Below are positions 7,192 to 15,764 of a stretch of DNA of 64,000 bases, in pieces; within the stretch, counting starts at the first letter, position 1; each line of letters opens with the position of its first letter. The notes under the pieces are model-generated. The model saw nothing but the letters and a program-made list of their open reading frames with translations. It was not told where the DNA came from and made no database searches. Both the position numbers and the translations under genes were made by a program. Origin of the DNA: Halosaccharopolyspora lacisalsi (lineage in GTDB: Bacteria > Actinomycetota > Actinomycetes > Mycobacteriales > Pseudonocardiaceae); assembly GCF_014137975.1 (NCBI RefSeq), contig NZ_JACGWZ010000007.1, positions 1-64,000 of the forward strand. The letters are read 5' to 3'.

Positions 7192-8733
7192 ATGGCCCTG
7201 TTCACGAAACGCCACAATCGCGGCACGCGCAACGGCAGATCCGGTGCTCATCCGGTGGACCAGATGATGCCGCCGGGCAAGCTGACGGCCTACGGGGTCC
7301 AGCACATCGCCGCGATGTACGCGGGCGTGGCGGCACCGCCGCTGATCGTCGGTCAGGCCATCGGGCTCACTCCGATCAAGATGACCCTGCTGATCGGGGC
7401 CAGCCTGCTCACCGCGGGGATCGCGACGCTGCTGCAGTCCATCGGGGTGTGGCGCATCGGCGCCAGGCTGCCCTTCGTCAACGGTGTCACCTTCGCCTCC
7501 GTGGCTCCGATGCTGGCGATCGTGTCCCAGCACGGCCAGGACACATCTCTGTCGATCATCTACGGCTCGGTGCTGATCGCCGGAATTTTCGCGTTCCTGG
7601 CAGCCCGGTACTTCTCACAACTGATCCGATTCTTTCCACCGGTCGTCACGGGAACGGCGATCACCCTGATCGGGTTGTCCCTGTTCCCCGTCGCCTCCGG
7701 GTGGATCGCCGGGCAGGATCCGGAAGCCGCCGACTACGCCTCCCCGCTGAGAATCGCGCTCGGCGCCGGGACATTCGTCCTCGTACTCCTGCTCAACCGG
7801 TTCCTGAAGGGGTTCCTGAACCGGATCGCGCTGCTCATCGCGCTGGTGCTGGGCACGCTGGTCGCCTGGCCGCTCGGTGCCGTGGACACCGGCACCTTCT
7901 CGCAGGCCCCCGTGTTCAACTTCCCCACCCCGTTCGAACTCGGCGCCCCCGCGTTCAACATCACCGCCATCATCTCGATCTGCATCGTGATGCTCGTGGC
8001 GATGATGGAGAGCACCGCCGACATGATCGCGCTCGGCGAGATCGTCGAGCGGCCCGCCGACGAGCGCACGATCGCCGACGGGCTGCGCGCCGACGGCGCG
8101 GGCAGCGCGCTCAGCGCCGTTTTCGGCGGATTCACCTGCAGTGCCTTCGCGCAGAACGTCGGGCTCGTCGCGCTGACCCGGGTCAAGAGCCGCTACGTGG
8201 TCGCCGCGGCCGGCGGCGTGCTCATCGTGCTGGGGCTGTTCCCCGTGCTCGGAGCGGTCGTCTCGCTGGTCCCCAAGCCCGTGCTGGGAGGTGCCTCGCT
8301 GGTGCTGTTCGGCTCCGTGGCCTCCAGCGGCATCCGCACGCTGGGCCGGGCGCAGTTGGGGGACCCGTTCAACGCACTGGTGGTGGCCGGCGCGCTGGGC
8401 GTGGGCATGATCCCGATCATCGCGCCGGAGTTCTACGAACACTTCCCCGCCGCCGCGCGCACGGTGCTCGACTCCGGTATCAGCACCGGTTGCATCGTCG
8501 CCCTGGCGTTGAACCTGCTGTTCAACAGCGGTGCCCGGCGCAAGGCCCAGCTGGCCGAGCTGGGTGAGGACGTCGACGAGAAGTCCGCGGAAGAGGTGAC
8601 GATGGACTCCGGCGAGCACGTCCGCCCCAACGCCGCCGATCTCGACGAGGTCGGCGCGGCCGGTCAGGAGGCCGGTCCGGTACCGGCGCCCCGGCCGATG
8701 CAGTCCACGCACACCACCGAATCCACCCAGTAA
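7192..8733 (+). CDS. Urate/xanthine permease, NCS2 family
   Basis: A nucleobase:cation symporter-2 membrane transporter of 513 residues with about 12-14 hydrophobic segments between residues 40 and 440. The NCS2 signature QNVGLVALTRV lies near residue 320, and the first-helix motif YGVQHIAAMYAG and PFVNGVTFASVAPM are typical of bacterial urate/xanthine carriers. The polar C-terminal tail of about 70 residues is unconserved and cytoplasmic. It has its own promoter region after the uricase terminator and a terminator hairpin behind. Next to uricase, urate is the most probable substrate; xanthine cannot be excluded from sequence. Confidence 0.88.
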   Translation: MALFTKRHNRGTRNGRSGAHPVDQMMPPGKLTAYGVQHIAAMYAGVAAPPLIVGQAIGLTPIKMTLLIGASLLTAGIATLLQSIGVWRIGARLPFVNGVTFASVAPMLAIVSQHGQDTSLSIIYGSVLIAGIFAFLAARYFSQLIRFFPPVVTGTAITLIGLSLFPVASGWIAGQDPEAADYASPLRIALGAGTFVLVLLLNRFLKGFLNRIALLIALVLGTLVAWPLGAVDTGTFSQAPVFNFPTPFELGAPAFNITAIISICIVMLVAMMESTADMIALGEIVERPADERTIADGLRADGAGSALSAVFGGFTCSAFAQNVGLVALTRVKSRYVVAAAGGVLIVLGLFPVLGAVVSLVPKPVLGGASLVLFGSVASSGIRTLGRAQLGDPFNALVVAGALGVGMIPIIAPEFYEHFPAAARTVLDSGISTGCIVALALNLLFNSGARRKAQLAELGEDVDEKSAEEVTMDSGEHVRPNAADLDEVGAAGQEAGPVPAPRPMQSTHTTESTQ

Positions 8734-8786
8734 TCCCGGCAGGGGGGAAACACCGGTACGCGGTCGTCCCTGCCACTCACGAGGGA

Positions 8787-8832
8787 CACCCGTTGAGGTG
8801 ATGCACCGGGTGGTGCCGCGCCTCAACGGGTG
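8787..8832 (+). terminator. Hairpin after the permease gene
   Basis: CACCCGTTGAGG (8787-8798) pairs with CCTCAACGGGTG (8821-8832); a second small stem GCACC/GGTGC (8803-8816) sits in the loop. It ends ten bases before the next ATG, so it may also affect expression of that gene. Confidence 0.7.
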
Positions 8833-8842
8833 CACTCGGATC

Positions 8843-9829
8843 ATGTCCACTTCGGAGCAGCAAGCACCGCGAGTCCGATGCTCACGCCGTACCGTCATGA
8901 CCGCCGCCGGCCTGGCGCTGCTGTCCCCACCGAAAGCCCGGGCCCGCCCCGGAGCGGCCCGACTCGTGATCGACCGCGACTTCCCGGATCCATCCATAGT
9001 GGAATTCAACGGCGGCCACTACGCCCACGCCACCAACAGCGGCGGCAGGAACGTGCAGGTAGCCAGGGCCGACGGGCTCCGGGGACCGTGGCAACCGCCT
9101 GCCGATGCCCTGCCCTCGGCCGAGCTGCCGAAGTGGGTCGGCCCCGACGCGCGGGGACGGCTCAACATCTGGGCACCCCACGTCAGTCGGCGCACCGACG
9201 GCACCTTCCTGCTCTACTACACCGCCTTCCACCCCGGTGACGGACACCAGTGCCTCGGTGCCGCCGTCGCCGGCACCCCCGCCGGCCCGTTCACGCCCAC
9301 CGGTCCGCAGCCGCTGGTCTGCGGGTCCGGCCGGGGCGACGTCATCGACCCCGCCGCCTTCGTCGACTCCGACGGACTCCGCTACCTGCTGTACAAGGAC
9401 TCGCGCGGCGGCCCCTCCACGATCAGGTTGCTTCCGGTGAACCAGGACGGAGTCACCCCGCGAGGCCGGGAAACCGTGCTGCTGCGGGCGACCCGGCCCG
9501 AGGAAGCCGGAGTGGTGGAGGCGCCGACCCTGGTGCGCCGCCCCGAGGGCTACGTCCTGTTCTACTCGGCGAACACGTTCGCCAGCGGGAACTACTTCAC
9601 CAACTACGCGACCGCGTCCACTCTCACCGGTCCCTACACCAAAGCACCGGGTGCTTTCCTCAGCACGCGAACCCTCGGGGGAGGCATCACCGACCCCGGC
9701 GGCCAGGACGTGTCCGAGTCGGGCTCCCACATCGTCTTCCACGGCGACCTCGTGGAACCCGGTGGTCCACGCGGCACGTACCTGGCCGAGCTGGGCTGGA
9801 ACGGATCGCGTCCGAAGCTCCTCGGGTGA
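8843..9829 (+). CDS. Secreted glycoside hydrolase family 43 protein
   Basis: GH43 enzymes are five-bladed beta-propellers that cleave arabinose- or xylose-containing polysaccharides. The 328-residue protein has a twin-arginine-like leader (SRRTVMTAAGLALL, residues 14-27), then DFPDPSIVEFNGGHY with the likely general base Asp49, GDVIDPAAFVDSDGLRYLLYKD with the accessory Asp169, and VVEAPTLVRRPEGYVLFYSA with the likely acid Glu226. All three catalytic carboxylates are present. ATG at 8843 was chosen to start just before the leader; upstream codons lie inside the terminator hairpin. Substrate is unknown. It stands alone between the urate genes and the kinase pair. Confidence 0.82.
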   Translation: MSTSEQQAPRVRCSRRTVMTAAGLALLSPPKARARPGAARLVIDRDFPDPSIVEFNGGHYAHATNSGGRNVQVARADGLRGPWQPPADALPSAELPKWVGPDARGRLNIWAPHVSRRTDGTFLLYYTAFHPGDGHQCLGAAVAGTPAGPFTPTGPQPLVCGSGRGDVIDPAAFVDSDGLRYLLYKDSRGGPSTIRLLPVNQDGVTPRGRETVLLRATRPEEAGVVEAPTLVRRPEGYVLFYSANTFASGNYFTNYATASTLTGPYTKAPGAFLSTRTLGGGITDPGGQDVSESGSHIVFHGDLVEPGGPRGTYLAELGWNGSRPKLLG

Positions 9830-9912
9830 TCCCCACCGCGGTGACAGGTCTCGCCCGAAAGATTTCCTCGACCCGGGCGATCATCGCCTGGAGAATGGCC
9901 TCATACCGTTCA

Positions 9913-9930
9913 CCGCCGTGATGACGGCGG
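9913..9930 (+). terminator. Short hairpin before the Arg/Ser-rich gene
   Basis: CCGCCGT (9913-9919) and ACGGCGG (9924-9930) pair around GATG, about 80 bases after the GH43 stop and ten bases before the next ribosome-binding site. It could end the GH43 transcript or lie in the leader of the next gene. Confidence 0.4.
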
Positions 9931-9953
9931 GTTCCAGGCAGGAGGTAACGCCC

Positions 9954-10130
9954 ATGGGTCTTTCCGGGTTACTCGAGACGCTGTCACCGGCCAAGCGCGA
10001 GCGCGAGACGCGCGCCTCGCGCAGCAGCAGCGACCGGAAGCGTCGCCGCTCCGGCAGCGACCGGAAGCGTCGGCATTCCCGCAGCCGCAGCGGCTCCGGC
10101 GGGCACCGCCGTCGTCGCAGCAGCAGCTGA
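9954..10130 (+). CDS. 58-residue Arg/Ser-rich basic protein
   Basis: The ATG has a textbook ribosome-binding site, GGAGGT, seven bases upstream. The first 13 residues (MGLSGLLETLSPA) could form a short amphipathic helix; the rest is almost only Arg, Lys, Ser and Gly, with 17 Arg, 3 Lys and 15 Ser in 58 residues. SDRKRR occurs twice, at 26-31 and 35-40, followed by HSRSRSGSGGHRRRRSSS. No family is recognised. The next gene, a Ser/Thr kinase, starts 11 bases later, so the two are probably co-transcribed. A nucleic-acid-binding role, or a role as kinase substrate, is inference from composition and context. Confidence 0.65.
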   Translation: MGLSGLLETLSPAKRERETRASRSSSDRKRRRSGSDRKRRHSRSRSGSGGHRRRRSSS

Positions 10131-10141
10131 CGCCGGCCGAC

Positions 10142-11080
10142 GTGAGCGAGACGCGGGGAGGCGAGTCGGCGTCCCACACCGACTCGTCCCGCAATGACGG
10201 CGACACGGATCGGGCTCCGGCCGCGCCCATGGTCGAGCCGGGAGCGCACCTGGCACCCGGTTACCGCGTCGTGGCCCGGCTGCGCCGCGGGCACCGCATG
10301 GACGTCTACGACCTGTGGAGCGAGGAACGCTCGTGCCGGTGCGTCGGCAAGACCGTGCGCCCGGAGCGCGCCGCCGACGAATCGGCCATCGCCCCGCTGC
10401 GCACCGAGGCGATGCTGCTCACCAGCCTGACGCACCCGCACCTGGTGCGCGGCTACGGCACGGTGCTCGCCACCGACCCGCTCCGGCCGGTGGTGGTCAC
10501 CGAAACGCTCCCCGGGCACACCCTCGGCTACCTCGTCGCCGAGCACGAGCGACTCGCCCCTGCCGACGTCGCCCTGCTCGGCGTCCAGCTGTGCTCGGTG
10601 CTGGGGCACCTGCACCGGCAGGGGTGGGTCCACCTCGACGTCAAACCCTCCAACGTGGTCGTCGCCGGAGGCCGCGCGATCCTGCTGGACCTGAGCCTGA
10701 CCTGCCGCATCGGCGAAGCCAGCTCCAGCGGCACCTTCGACTACCTGGCACCGGAGCAGGCCCGCGGTGACGAGATGACGGCGACGGTCGACACCTGGGG
10801 GCTCGGGCTCACGCTGTACGAGGCGATCTCCGGAACCACGCCGTGGGCCGGCGTCTCGCACCGCGAGCGCCACGACGACGGAACCCGGCGCCACCCGCAG
10901 CGCGACAGCACCGTCGTTCCGCTGGGCAGGCACCGGGAACTGCCGGCGGAACCGGCCGCCACCATCGACGCCTGCCTGGCCCCCGAGCCGAGCGACCGGC
11001 CGAGAACCGACGAGGTCTCGGAACGCCTGGTCACCTGGTCCGGAATCGACCCGGCCGCGGCGGGGGACACCGACGAGTGA
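10142..11080 (+). CDS. Soluble Hanks-type Ser/Thr protein kinase with unusual motifs
   Basis: The 312-residue protein has a kinase fold: beta-3 lysine Lys70 (CVGK), helix-C Glu89, hinge VVVTETLPGHTL, catalytic loop HLDVKPSN with Asp166, Lys168 and Asn171, metal-binding Asp183, and APE at 203-205. Departures from the norm are a glycine loop reduced to LRRGHRMDVYDLW (one Gly), DLS in place of DFG, and a catalytic loop without the usual Arg before Asp. The essential residues remain, so activity is plausible. There is no transmembrane segment or PASTA domain. The GTG start lies 11 bases after the Arg/Ser-rich gene. A strong hairpin follows downstream. Confidence 0.82.
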   Translation: MSETRGGESASHTDSSRNDGDTDRAPAAPMVEPGAHLAPGYRVVARLRRGHRMDVYDLWSEERSCRCVGKTVRPERAADESAIAPLRTEAMLLTSLTHPHLVRGYGTVLATDPLRPVVVTETLPGHTLGYLVAEHERLAPADVALLGVQLCSVLGHLHRQGWVHLDVKPSNVVVAGGRAILLDLSLTCRIGEASSSGTFDYLAPEQARGDEMTATVDTWGLGLTLYEAISGTTPWAGVSHRERHDDGTRRHPQRDSTVVPLGRHRELPAEPAATIDACLAPEPSDRPRTDEVSERLVTWSGIDPAAAGDTDE

Positions 11081-11210
11081 GCGGGGTTTTCCGATCGGGT
11101 CCTTGCCGGTGGACGGAGACGGTTTGGCGGTATGAGCACCAAGGCAGCCGCCGCCGCGCTCGCGGTACGCCGCGAAAACGTCCTGCACGGCGGTAGCTGA
11201 CAGGCCGTCC

Positions 11211-11242
11211 GTCTTTCGAGCTGCTACGGCAGCTCGAAAGAC
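11211..11242. terminator. Bidirectional terminator with a TACG tetraloop
   Basis: A perfect 14-bp stem (11211-11224 with 11229-11242) closes a C(TACG)G loop, a stable UNCG-type tetraloop. It lies between the convergent kinase and HpcH-like genes and can serve both. Confidence 0.85.
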
Positions 11243-11255
11243 GCACGGCCGCGTG

Positions 11256-12527
11256 TCACAACCGGCCGATCTCGCGGATCCTGGACTCGTCCAGTCCGGT
11301 CATCTCGGCGACCTCGTCCGGATCGGTGGCCCCGTTGTCCAGGGCGCGAACGAAGGAGGCCGCCAGCGCCCGGGCGGTCGCGGGCTCGTCGAGGACCGTA
11401 CCGCCGCTGTCGGAGACGTACGCCGCCAACCGTCCGGCCTCGGCGGGAGCCGACTCGCGGAAGGCCGTGAACACGCCCGCGTAGCGGGTGACCAGCTGTG
11501 CCGGGTGCAGGTCCCAGCTCTGGTAGAAGCCGTGCTCCAGTGAGCGGCGCAGCAGCTCGTAGTGCCGCTCCCAGCCGTACCGGACCTGGGCCGCGCTGCC
11601 CACCGGTAGCACGTTGGTCGACCCGTCGGACAGGAAGATCCCGGTACCGGCCGCCGCCACCTGCATCACGTGCCGGGCGAAGTCACAGGCCCCGTGGGCC
11701 ATGTGCTGGTGAGCCGCGGTCAGTCCGCAGGCGGCGGTGTAGTCGTAGGTGCCGAAGTGCAACCCGCTGACCCGCCCCCGACCGGCACGGATGAAACGCG
11801 GTAACGCGACGCCCCCCTCGGAGTCCACTATGGACTGGGTGGTCTCGACCTGGATCTCGAACCGCAGGGAACCGTGGCCGAGACCGAACCGCCGCTCGGC
11901 CAGTTCCAGGACCTCGACGAAGACCTCGAGCTGGGCCACGTCGACGATCTTGGGAAAGGTCAGCGCGAACCCGCCGGGCAACTCCCCCCACTCCGCCAGC
12001 AGCTTCGTCAGGAAGACGTCCAGAGTGCGCACCGAACGCTCCCGCAGCTGGGGGGTTTCGAAGGACTTCACGCGCAGCCCGAAGACGCCCGGGGCCACAT
12101 CGTCCCGCAACCACTCGGCCACGACACCGGCCGTGCGCTCGGCGTCGGCGTCCTCGGTCTCGTCGTCGCGGCGCCCGTAACCGTCCTCGAAGTCGATGCG
12201 CAGGTCCTCCACCGGCTCCTCGACCAGCTTCCTGCGCACCCGCGGATGCACCGCCTCCGCGTCCTGCGGCTCCAGCCCCAGGATCTCCATGAAGTCCCTG
12301 GCCTGAGGTGCGTGCTCGTCGAGCGCCGCCAGTGCCTCCTGACCCCACCAGCGCACCGTGTCGGCGTCCACGTCGTTCGCGGGGACGTAGCAGGTGTGCA
12401 CCGGCTGCCGCGCGGAACTCGCGCCCGGGTACCTGCTCGCCACATGCTCGTCCACGGAGACCAGTCGACTGAGCAGACCGTCGACTCCCGTGCTGTCCAA
12501 GGAGGTGCTGACCACGTGTACTCCCAT
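11256..12527 (-). CDS. HpcH/HpaI aldolase-citrate lyase-like protein (DUF6986-type)
   Basis: The roughly 420-residue protein resembles the HpcH/HpaI/CitE superfamily: LRIDFEDGYGRRDDE (Mg-binding acidic region), GLRVKSFET, FALTFPKIVDVAQLEVF, FEIQVETTQSIVD, and HFGTYDYTAACGL in barrel-strand order. Superfamily members cleave or form C-C bonds of acyl-CoA or oxo-acids. This group is usually linked to malate synthase in actinomycetes, and aceB lies 47 bases upstream here, so it belongs to glyoxylate metabolism; the reaction is unknown. ATG at 12527 is listed, but GTG at 12513-12515 has a better site (GGGAG five bases before it) and may be the true start. Confidence 0.72.
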   Translation of the reverse strand: MGVHVVSTSLDSTGVDGLLSRLVSVDEHVASRYPGASSARQPVHTCYVPANDVDADTVRWWGQEALAALDEHAPQARDFMEILGLEPQDAEAVHPRVRRKLVEEPVEDLRIDFEDGYGRRDDETEDADAERTAGVVAEWLRDDVAPGVFGLRVKSFETPQLRERSVRTLDVFLTKLLAEWGELPGGFALTFPKIVDVAQLEVFVEVLELAERRFGLGHGSLRFEIQVETTQSIVDSEGGVALPRFIRAGRGRVSGLHFGTYDYTAACGLTAAHQHMAHGACDFARHVMQVAAAGTGIFLSDGSTNVLPVGSAAQVRYGWERHYELLRRSLEHGFYQSWDLHPAQLVTRYAGVFTAFRESAPAEAGRLAAYVSDSGGTVLDEPATARALAASFVRALDNGATDPDEVAEMTGLDESRIREIGRL

Positions 12528-12574
12528 CTTCGGTGATGGGTGGCCGCACCGGCGGGCACGGCCACCCACGGCGA

Positions 12575-14179
12575 TCAGTCGAGCTGCTCGTAGGCGGGCA
12601 GGGTCAGGAAGTCGACGAACTCGTCGGCCACCGCGACCTGCTCGAACAGCTCGATCGCCCGGTCCAGGTTCTCGACCGGGAAGCCCTTCTCGGCGCGCAG
12701 CTGCTGCTCGGTCTCGCCCAGCACCTCGCGCACGAGTTCCTTGGTGACCCGCCTGCCGTCGGCGAGCACGACGTCGTTGTGCAGCCACTGCCAGATCTGC
12801 GACCGCGAGATCTCGGCGGTCGCGGCGTCCTCCATCAGGTTGTGGATGCCCGCCGCCCCGTTGCCGCCGAGCCACGAGGTGAGGTAGCGCACTCCCACGT
12901 CGACCGCCGCGCGCAGGCCGTCGATGGTCTTGTCGCCCGGCGTGGAGGCGACGTCGACCAGGTCATCGGCCGCCACCGAGACGTCCTCGCGCTTGCGGTC
13001 GAGCTGGTTCGGCTTGTCACCGAGGACCTTGGAGAACTCCTCCTTGCACGGCTCCACGGTGTCCGGGTGGGCCACCCAGGAGCCGTCGAAGCCGTCCTCG
13101 GCCTCGCGGCGCTTGTCCTCGTGGATCTTGGCCATCGCCTGCTCGGTGATCTCCGGGTCGCGGCGGTTGGGGATGAACGCCGCCATCCCGCCGATCGCGA
13201 AGGCACCCCGCTTGTGGCAGGTGCGCACCAGCAGCTCGGTGTAGGCCCGCATGAACGGCACGGTCATGCCGACGCTGTTGCGGTCGGGCAGGATGAACTC
13301 CGAGCCGGCCGAGCGGAAGGTCTTGATGACGCTGAACAGGTAGTCCCAGCGACCCGCGTTCAGCCCGGCGCTGTGATCGCGCAGCTCGTAGAGGATCTCC
13401 TCCATCTCGAACGCCGCCGGGATGGTCTCGATGAGAACGGTCGCCCGCACCGAACCGTGCGGAACGCCGAGCTCCTGCTGGGCCCGGGTGAACACGTCGT
13501 TCCACAGCCGCGCTTCGAGGTGGCTTTCCATCTTCGGCAGGTAGAAGTAGGGGCCGGTGCCGCGGCGCAGCGCCTCCCGGGCGTTGTGGAAGAAGTACAG
13601 CCCGAAGTCGACCAGCGCACCGACGACGGGCTCGCCGTCGACCAGGATGTGCTTCTCGTCGAAGTGCCAACCGCGCGGGCGCACCAGCGGCACGGCGTGC
13701 TCGACGTCGTCGCGCAGCTTGTACTGCTTGCCCTCCGGGGTGCTCAGCTCGACCTGCTTGCGGATGACGTCGTAGAGGTTGACCTGACCGGACACGACGT
13801 TGGACCAGTGCGGGGTGTTGGCGTCCTCCAGGTCGGCCAGCCACGCCTTGGCCCCGGAGTTGAGCGCGTTGACCGACATCTTGCGGTCGGTCGGGCCGGT
13901 GATCTCCACACGGCGGTCCCGCAGGGCGGGCGGGGCCTCGGCGACCTGCCAGTCCGATTCACGGATCTCGCGGGTCTCGGGCAGGAAGTCCAGCTTGCCG
14001 GTGCGGGCCGCCTCCTCGCGCCGCTGCTTGCGGCGCTCCAGCAGCTCGTCACGGCGCGCACCGAACGCGCGGTGCAAAGTGGCGACGAAGTCGAGTGCCT
14101 CGGGGGTGAGGATCTCGTCACCCCGCTCGACCGCGCCGCCGAGCACCTGCACGCCCTGCGCAGTGGTCGTCTGGGACAT
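12575..14179 (-). CDS. aceB: Malate synthase A
   Basis: Malate synthase condenses glyoxylate with acetyl-CoA to malate. The 534-residue length is that of isoform A. Motifs run in order: DFLPETREIRESDWQVA, VEITGPTDRKMSVNALNSGA, FMADLEDA-like WLADLEDANTPHW, RGWHFDEKHILVDGE, ATVLIETIPAAFEMEEILYEL, GRWDYLFSVIK, AAFIPNRRDP and DGSWVAHPDTV, which include the catalytic Arg and metal-binding Glu/Asp. ATG at 14179 follows GAGAGAGG; the open frame upstream lacks conservation. It is divergent from an IclR-family regulator, the usual arrangement for glyoxylate control. Confidence 0.96.
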   Translation of the reverse strand: MSQTTTAQGVQVLGGAVERGDEILTPEALDFVATLHRAFGARRDELLERRKQRREEAARTGKLDFLPETREIRESDWQVAEAPPALRDRRVEITGPTDRKMSVNALNSGAKAWLADLEDANTPHWSNVVSGQVNLYDVIRKQVELSTPEGKQYKLRDDVEHAVPLVRPRGWHFDEKHILVDGEPVVGALVDFGLYFFHNAREALRRGTGPYFYLPKMESHLEARLWNDVFTRAQQELGVPHGSVRATVLIETIPAAFEMEEILYELRDHSAGLNAGRWDYLFSVIKTFRSAGSEFILPDRNSVGMTVPFMRAYTELLVRTCHKRGAFAIGGMAAFIPNRRDPEITEQAMAKIHEDKRREAEDGFDGSWVAHPDTVEPCKEEFSKVLGDKPNQLDRKREDVSVAADDLVDVASTPGDKTIDGLRAAVDVGVRYLTSWLGGNGAAGIHNLMEDAATAEISRSQIWQWLHNDVVLADGRRVTKELVREVLGETEQQLRAEKGFPVENLDRAIELFEQVAVADEFVDFLTLPAYEQLD

Positions 14180-14314
14180 GTCGGTGTCCACCTCTCTCTG
14201 AAGCCGGGTTACAGACGGTGGCTCATTGGCCCACCCTGCCGCGTCGGCCGCTTCCTCGCACCCTTGGGCGGGATCTCGACCAGCTAGCGGTACGCCCGTT
14301 ATGTTTTCTGTATC

Positions 14315-14332
14315 GTGGAGGTTAGTTTCCAC
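14315..14332. promoter_or_regulatory. Candidate IclR operator between aceB and the regulator
   Basis: GTGGA-N8-TCCAC (14315-14319 and 14328-14332) lies in the AT-richer middle of the 259-base divergent region. IclR-type proteins bind palindromes containing GGAA/TTCC halves, so this is a reasonable site for control of aceB and autoregulation. Confidence 0.4.
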
Positions 14333-14438
14333 ATGCCGTTTCAGGCAAGATGAGCTGGCGCACCCGGCGACCGGTCGGGCTGGACGGCCGCCTTAGGGTG
14401 CGCAGGTACCGGCGAGCAACATGGAGAGGATCGTGGCG

Positions 14439-15221
14439 ATGTCGACTGGCTCCCGCCGAGCCAATCAGGGTGGAGGTGTGCAGTCCGTCGAACGCACCTT
14501 CGAACTCCTGGAGCTGATGGCCGACGCGGGTGGCGAGGCGACGCTCAGCGACCTCGCCGAGGCCTCCGCGCTGCCGCTGCCGACGATCCACCGGATCATG
14601 CGGACCCTGGTCAGCTCCGGATACGCGCGCCAGCAACCCTCGCGGCGCTACGCCCTCGGTCCGAGCCTGATCCGACTCGGCGAGACCGCCAGCCGCGCGC
14701 TCGGCTCGTGGGCGCGGCCGTACCTGGCCGAGCTCACCGAAGCCACCGGGGAGACCTCGAACATGGCCGTGCTCGACGGGTTGCAGATCGTCTACGTCTC
14801 CCAGGTGCCCTCGCAGCACTCGATGCGCATGTTCACCGAGGTCGGCAGGCGCGTGGACGCGCACGCGACGGCCGTGGGCAAGGCGGTCATGGCCACCATG
14901 CCCGCCGACTCGGTCACCCAGCTGCTGAGCCGGTCCAGCATGGCGCCGCAGACCGAGCGCACCATCACCTCGATCGAGGCGATGCACACCGAGCTGGCGC
15001 GCATCCGCCGGCTCGGCTACGCCGTCGACGACGGCGAGCAGGAGGTCGGCGTGCGCTGCTACGCGGTGGCCGTGCCGAACGCGCCCGCGGGGGCGGCGAT
15101 CTCCATCAGCGGACCGGAGGCCCGCATGAGCAGCATCAGCACCGACGAGGTACTCCCACTGATGCAGCGGCTGTCCCGCGACCTCGGCGCGGAGCTCAAC
15201 ACCTCCGGCGAGAGCGAGTGA
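14439..15221 (+). CDS. IclR-family transcriptional regulator
   Basis: The 260-residue protein has a winged HTH (SVERTFELLELMADAGGEAT followed by LSDLAEASALPLPTIHRIMRTL) at about 15-75 and the C-terminal IclR effector domain with GLQIVYVSQVPS, GRRVDAHATAVGKAVMA, GYAVDDGEQEVGVRCYAVAV and AISISGP. In this family the C-terminal domain often binds glyoxylate or related acids (IclR, AllR). Facing malate synthase, it probably represses glyoxylate genes; AllR-like function is inference. ATG at 14439 follows GGAGAGGA by eight bases; ATG at 14421 is also in frame. Confidence 0.9.
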   Translation: MSTGSRRANQGGGVQSVERTFELLELMADAGGEATLSDLAEASALPLPTIHRIMRTLVSSGYARQQPSRRYALGPSLIRLGETASRALGSWARPYLAELTEATGETSNMAVLDGLQIVYVSQVPSQHSMRMFTEVGRRVDAHATAVGKAVMATMPADSVTQLLSRSSMAPQTERTITSIEAMHTELARIRRLGYAVDDGEQEVGVRCYAVAVPNAPAGAAISISGPEARMSSISTDEVLPLMQRLSRDLGAELNTSGESE

Positions 15222-15239
15222 GGCGGGCTCGGGGCCGGA

Positions 15240-15620
15240 TCATTCCACCGCGTTCCGCCCGGCTTCGTTCGCCTTCCTGGTCCCGATCAGCAGGATGACG
15301 ACGCAGGCCACGTAACCGGCTCCCGGAACCGCCAGGAAAATATCCTGGCCCACGCCCGTCACCAGCTGCACGACCGCGACGACCACCGTCAGCAGAGCGA
15401 CGGCGTAGCCGACCCGCGCGGCGACGGACAACCACGGAAGGGCCGCCCGGTGACCGGCGTCCCAGGCACGATCGGACGATTTCGTGACCTTCGTCTTGAT
15501 CCCGACGAGGGAGTTCCGCTCCAGGCCGCCGTTCAGGAACGAACTCCTGGTGAACGCCATGAAGATGCTCAGCTGGACGAGACCGAAGGCGGCACCGAGA
15601 AGCCCACCGAACGCTTCCAC
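15240..15620 (-). CDS. SdpI-family membrane protein
   Basis: The 126-residue protein has three hydrophobic helices (about 5-23, 65-90, 95-112) and the SdpI motif LVGIKTKVTKSSDRAWDAGH followed by RAA between the first two. The family includes the SdpI immunity protein of Bacillus, but most members have no known role. The GTG start at 15618-15620 is supported by GGAGGAG six bases before it; an upstream in-frame ATG would add an unconserved, charged segment. It is convergent with the IclR gene and 144 bases downstream of tsaE. Confidence 0.72.
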   Translation of the reverse strand: MEAFGGLLGAAFGLVQLSIFMAFTRSSFLNGGLERNSLVGIKTKVTKSSDRAWDAGHRAALPWLSVAARVGYAVALLTVVVAVVQLVTGVGQDIFLAVPGAGYVACVVILLIGTRKANEAGRNAVE

Positions 15621-15712
15621 GCGCTCCTCCCCCTCCGCCCCGCGACACGGACCTCGCCGCGGCCCGACGGTATCGGTCTCCTCGGGCGGAGCGTACCAAG
15701 CCGGCCGCTCGA

Positions 15713-15744
15713 GGTTTCCCGGTTTCGCGCGCAACCGGGAAACC
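15713..15744 (-). terminator. Terminator after tsaE
   Basis: GGTTTCCCGGTT (15713-15724) and AACCGGGAAACC (15733-15744) form a perfect 12-bp stem with an 8-base loop, 20 bases past the tsaE stop. Confidence 0.75.
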
Positions 15745-15764
15745 ACCATCGTCGAGTGCGACGG

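Noticed and set aside
11132-11200. A 22-codon ORF (MSTKAAAAALAVRRENVLHG...) after the kinase gene
   Set aside because: No good ribosome-binding site at the right distance and no family. It lies in the kinase 3' region just before the terminator; kept only as a possibility.
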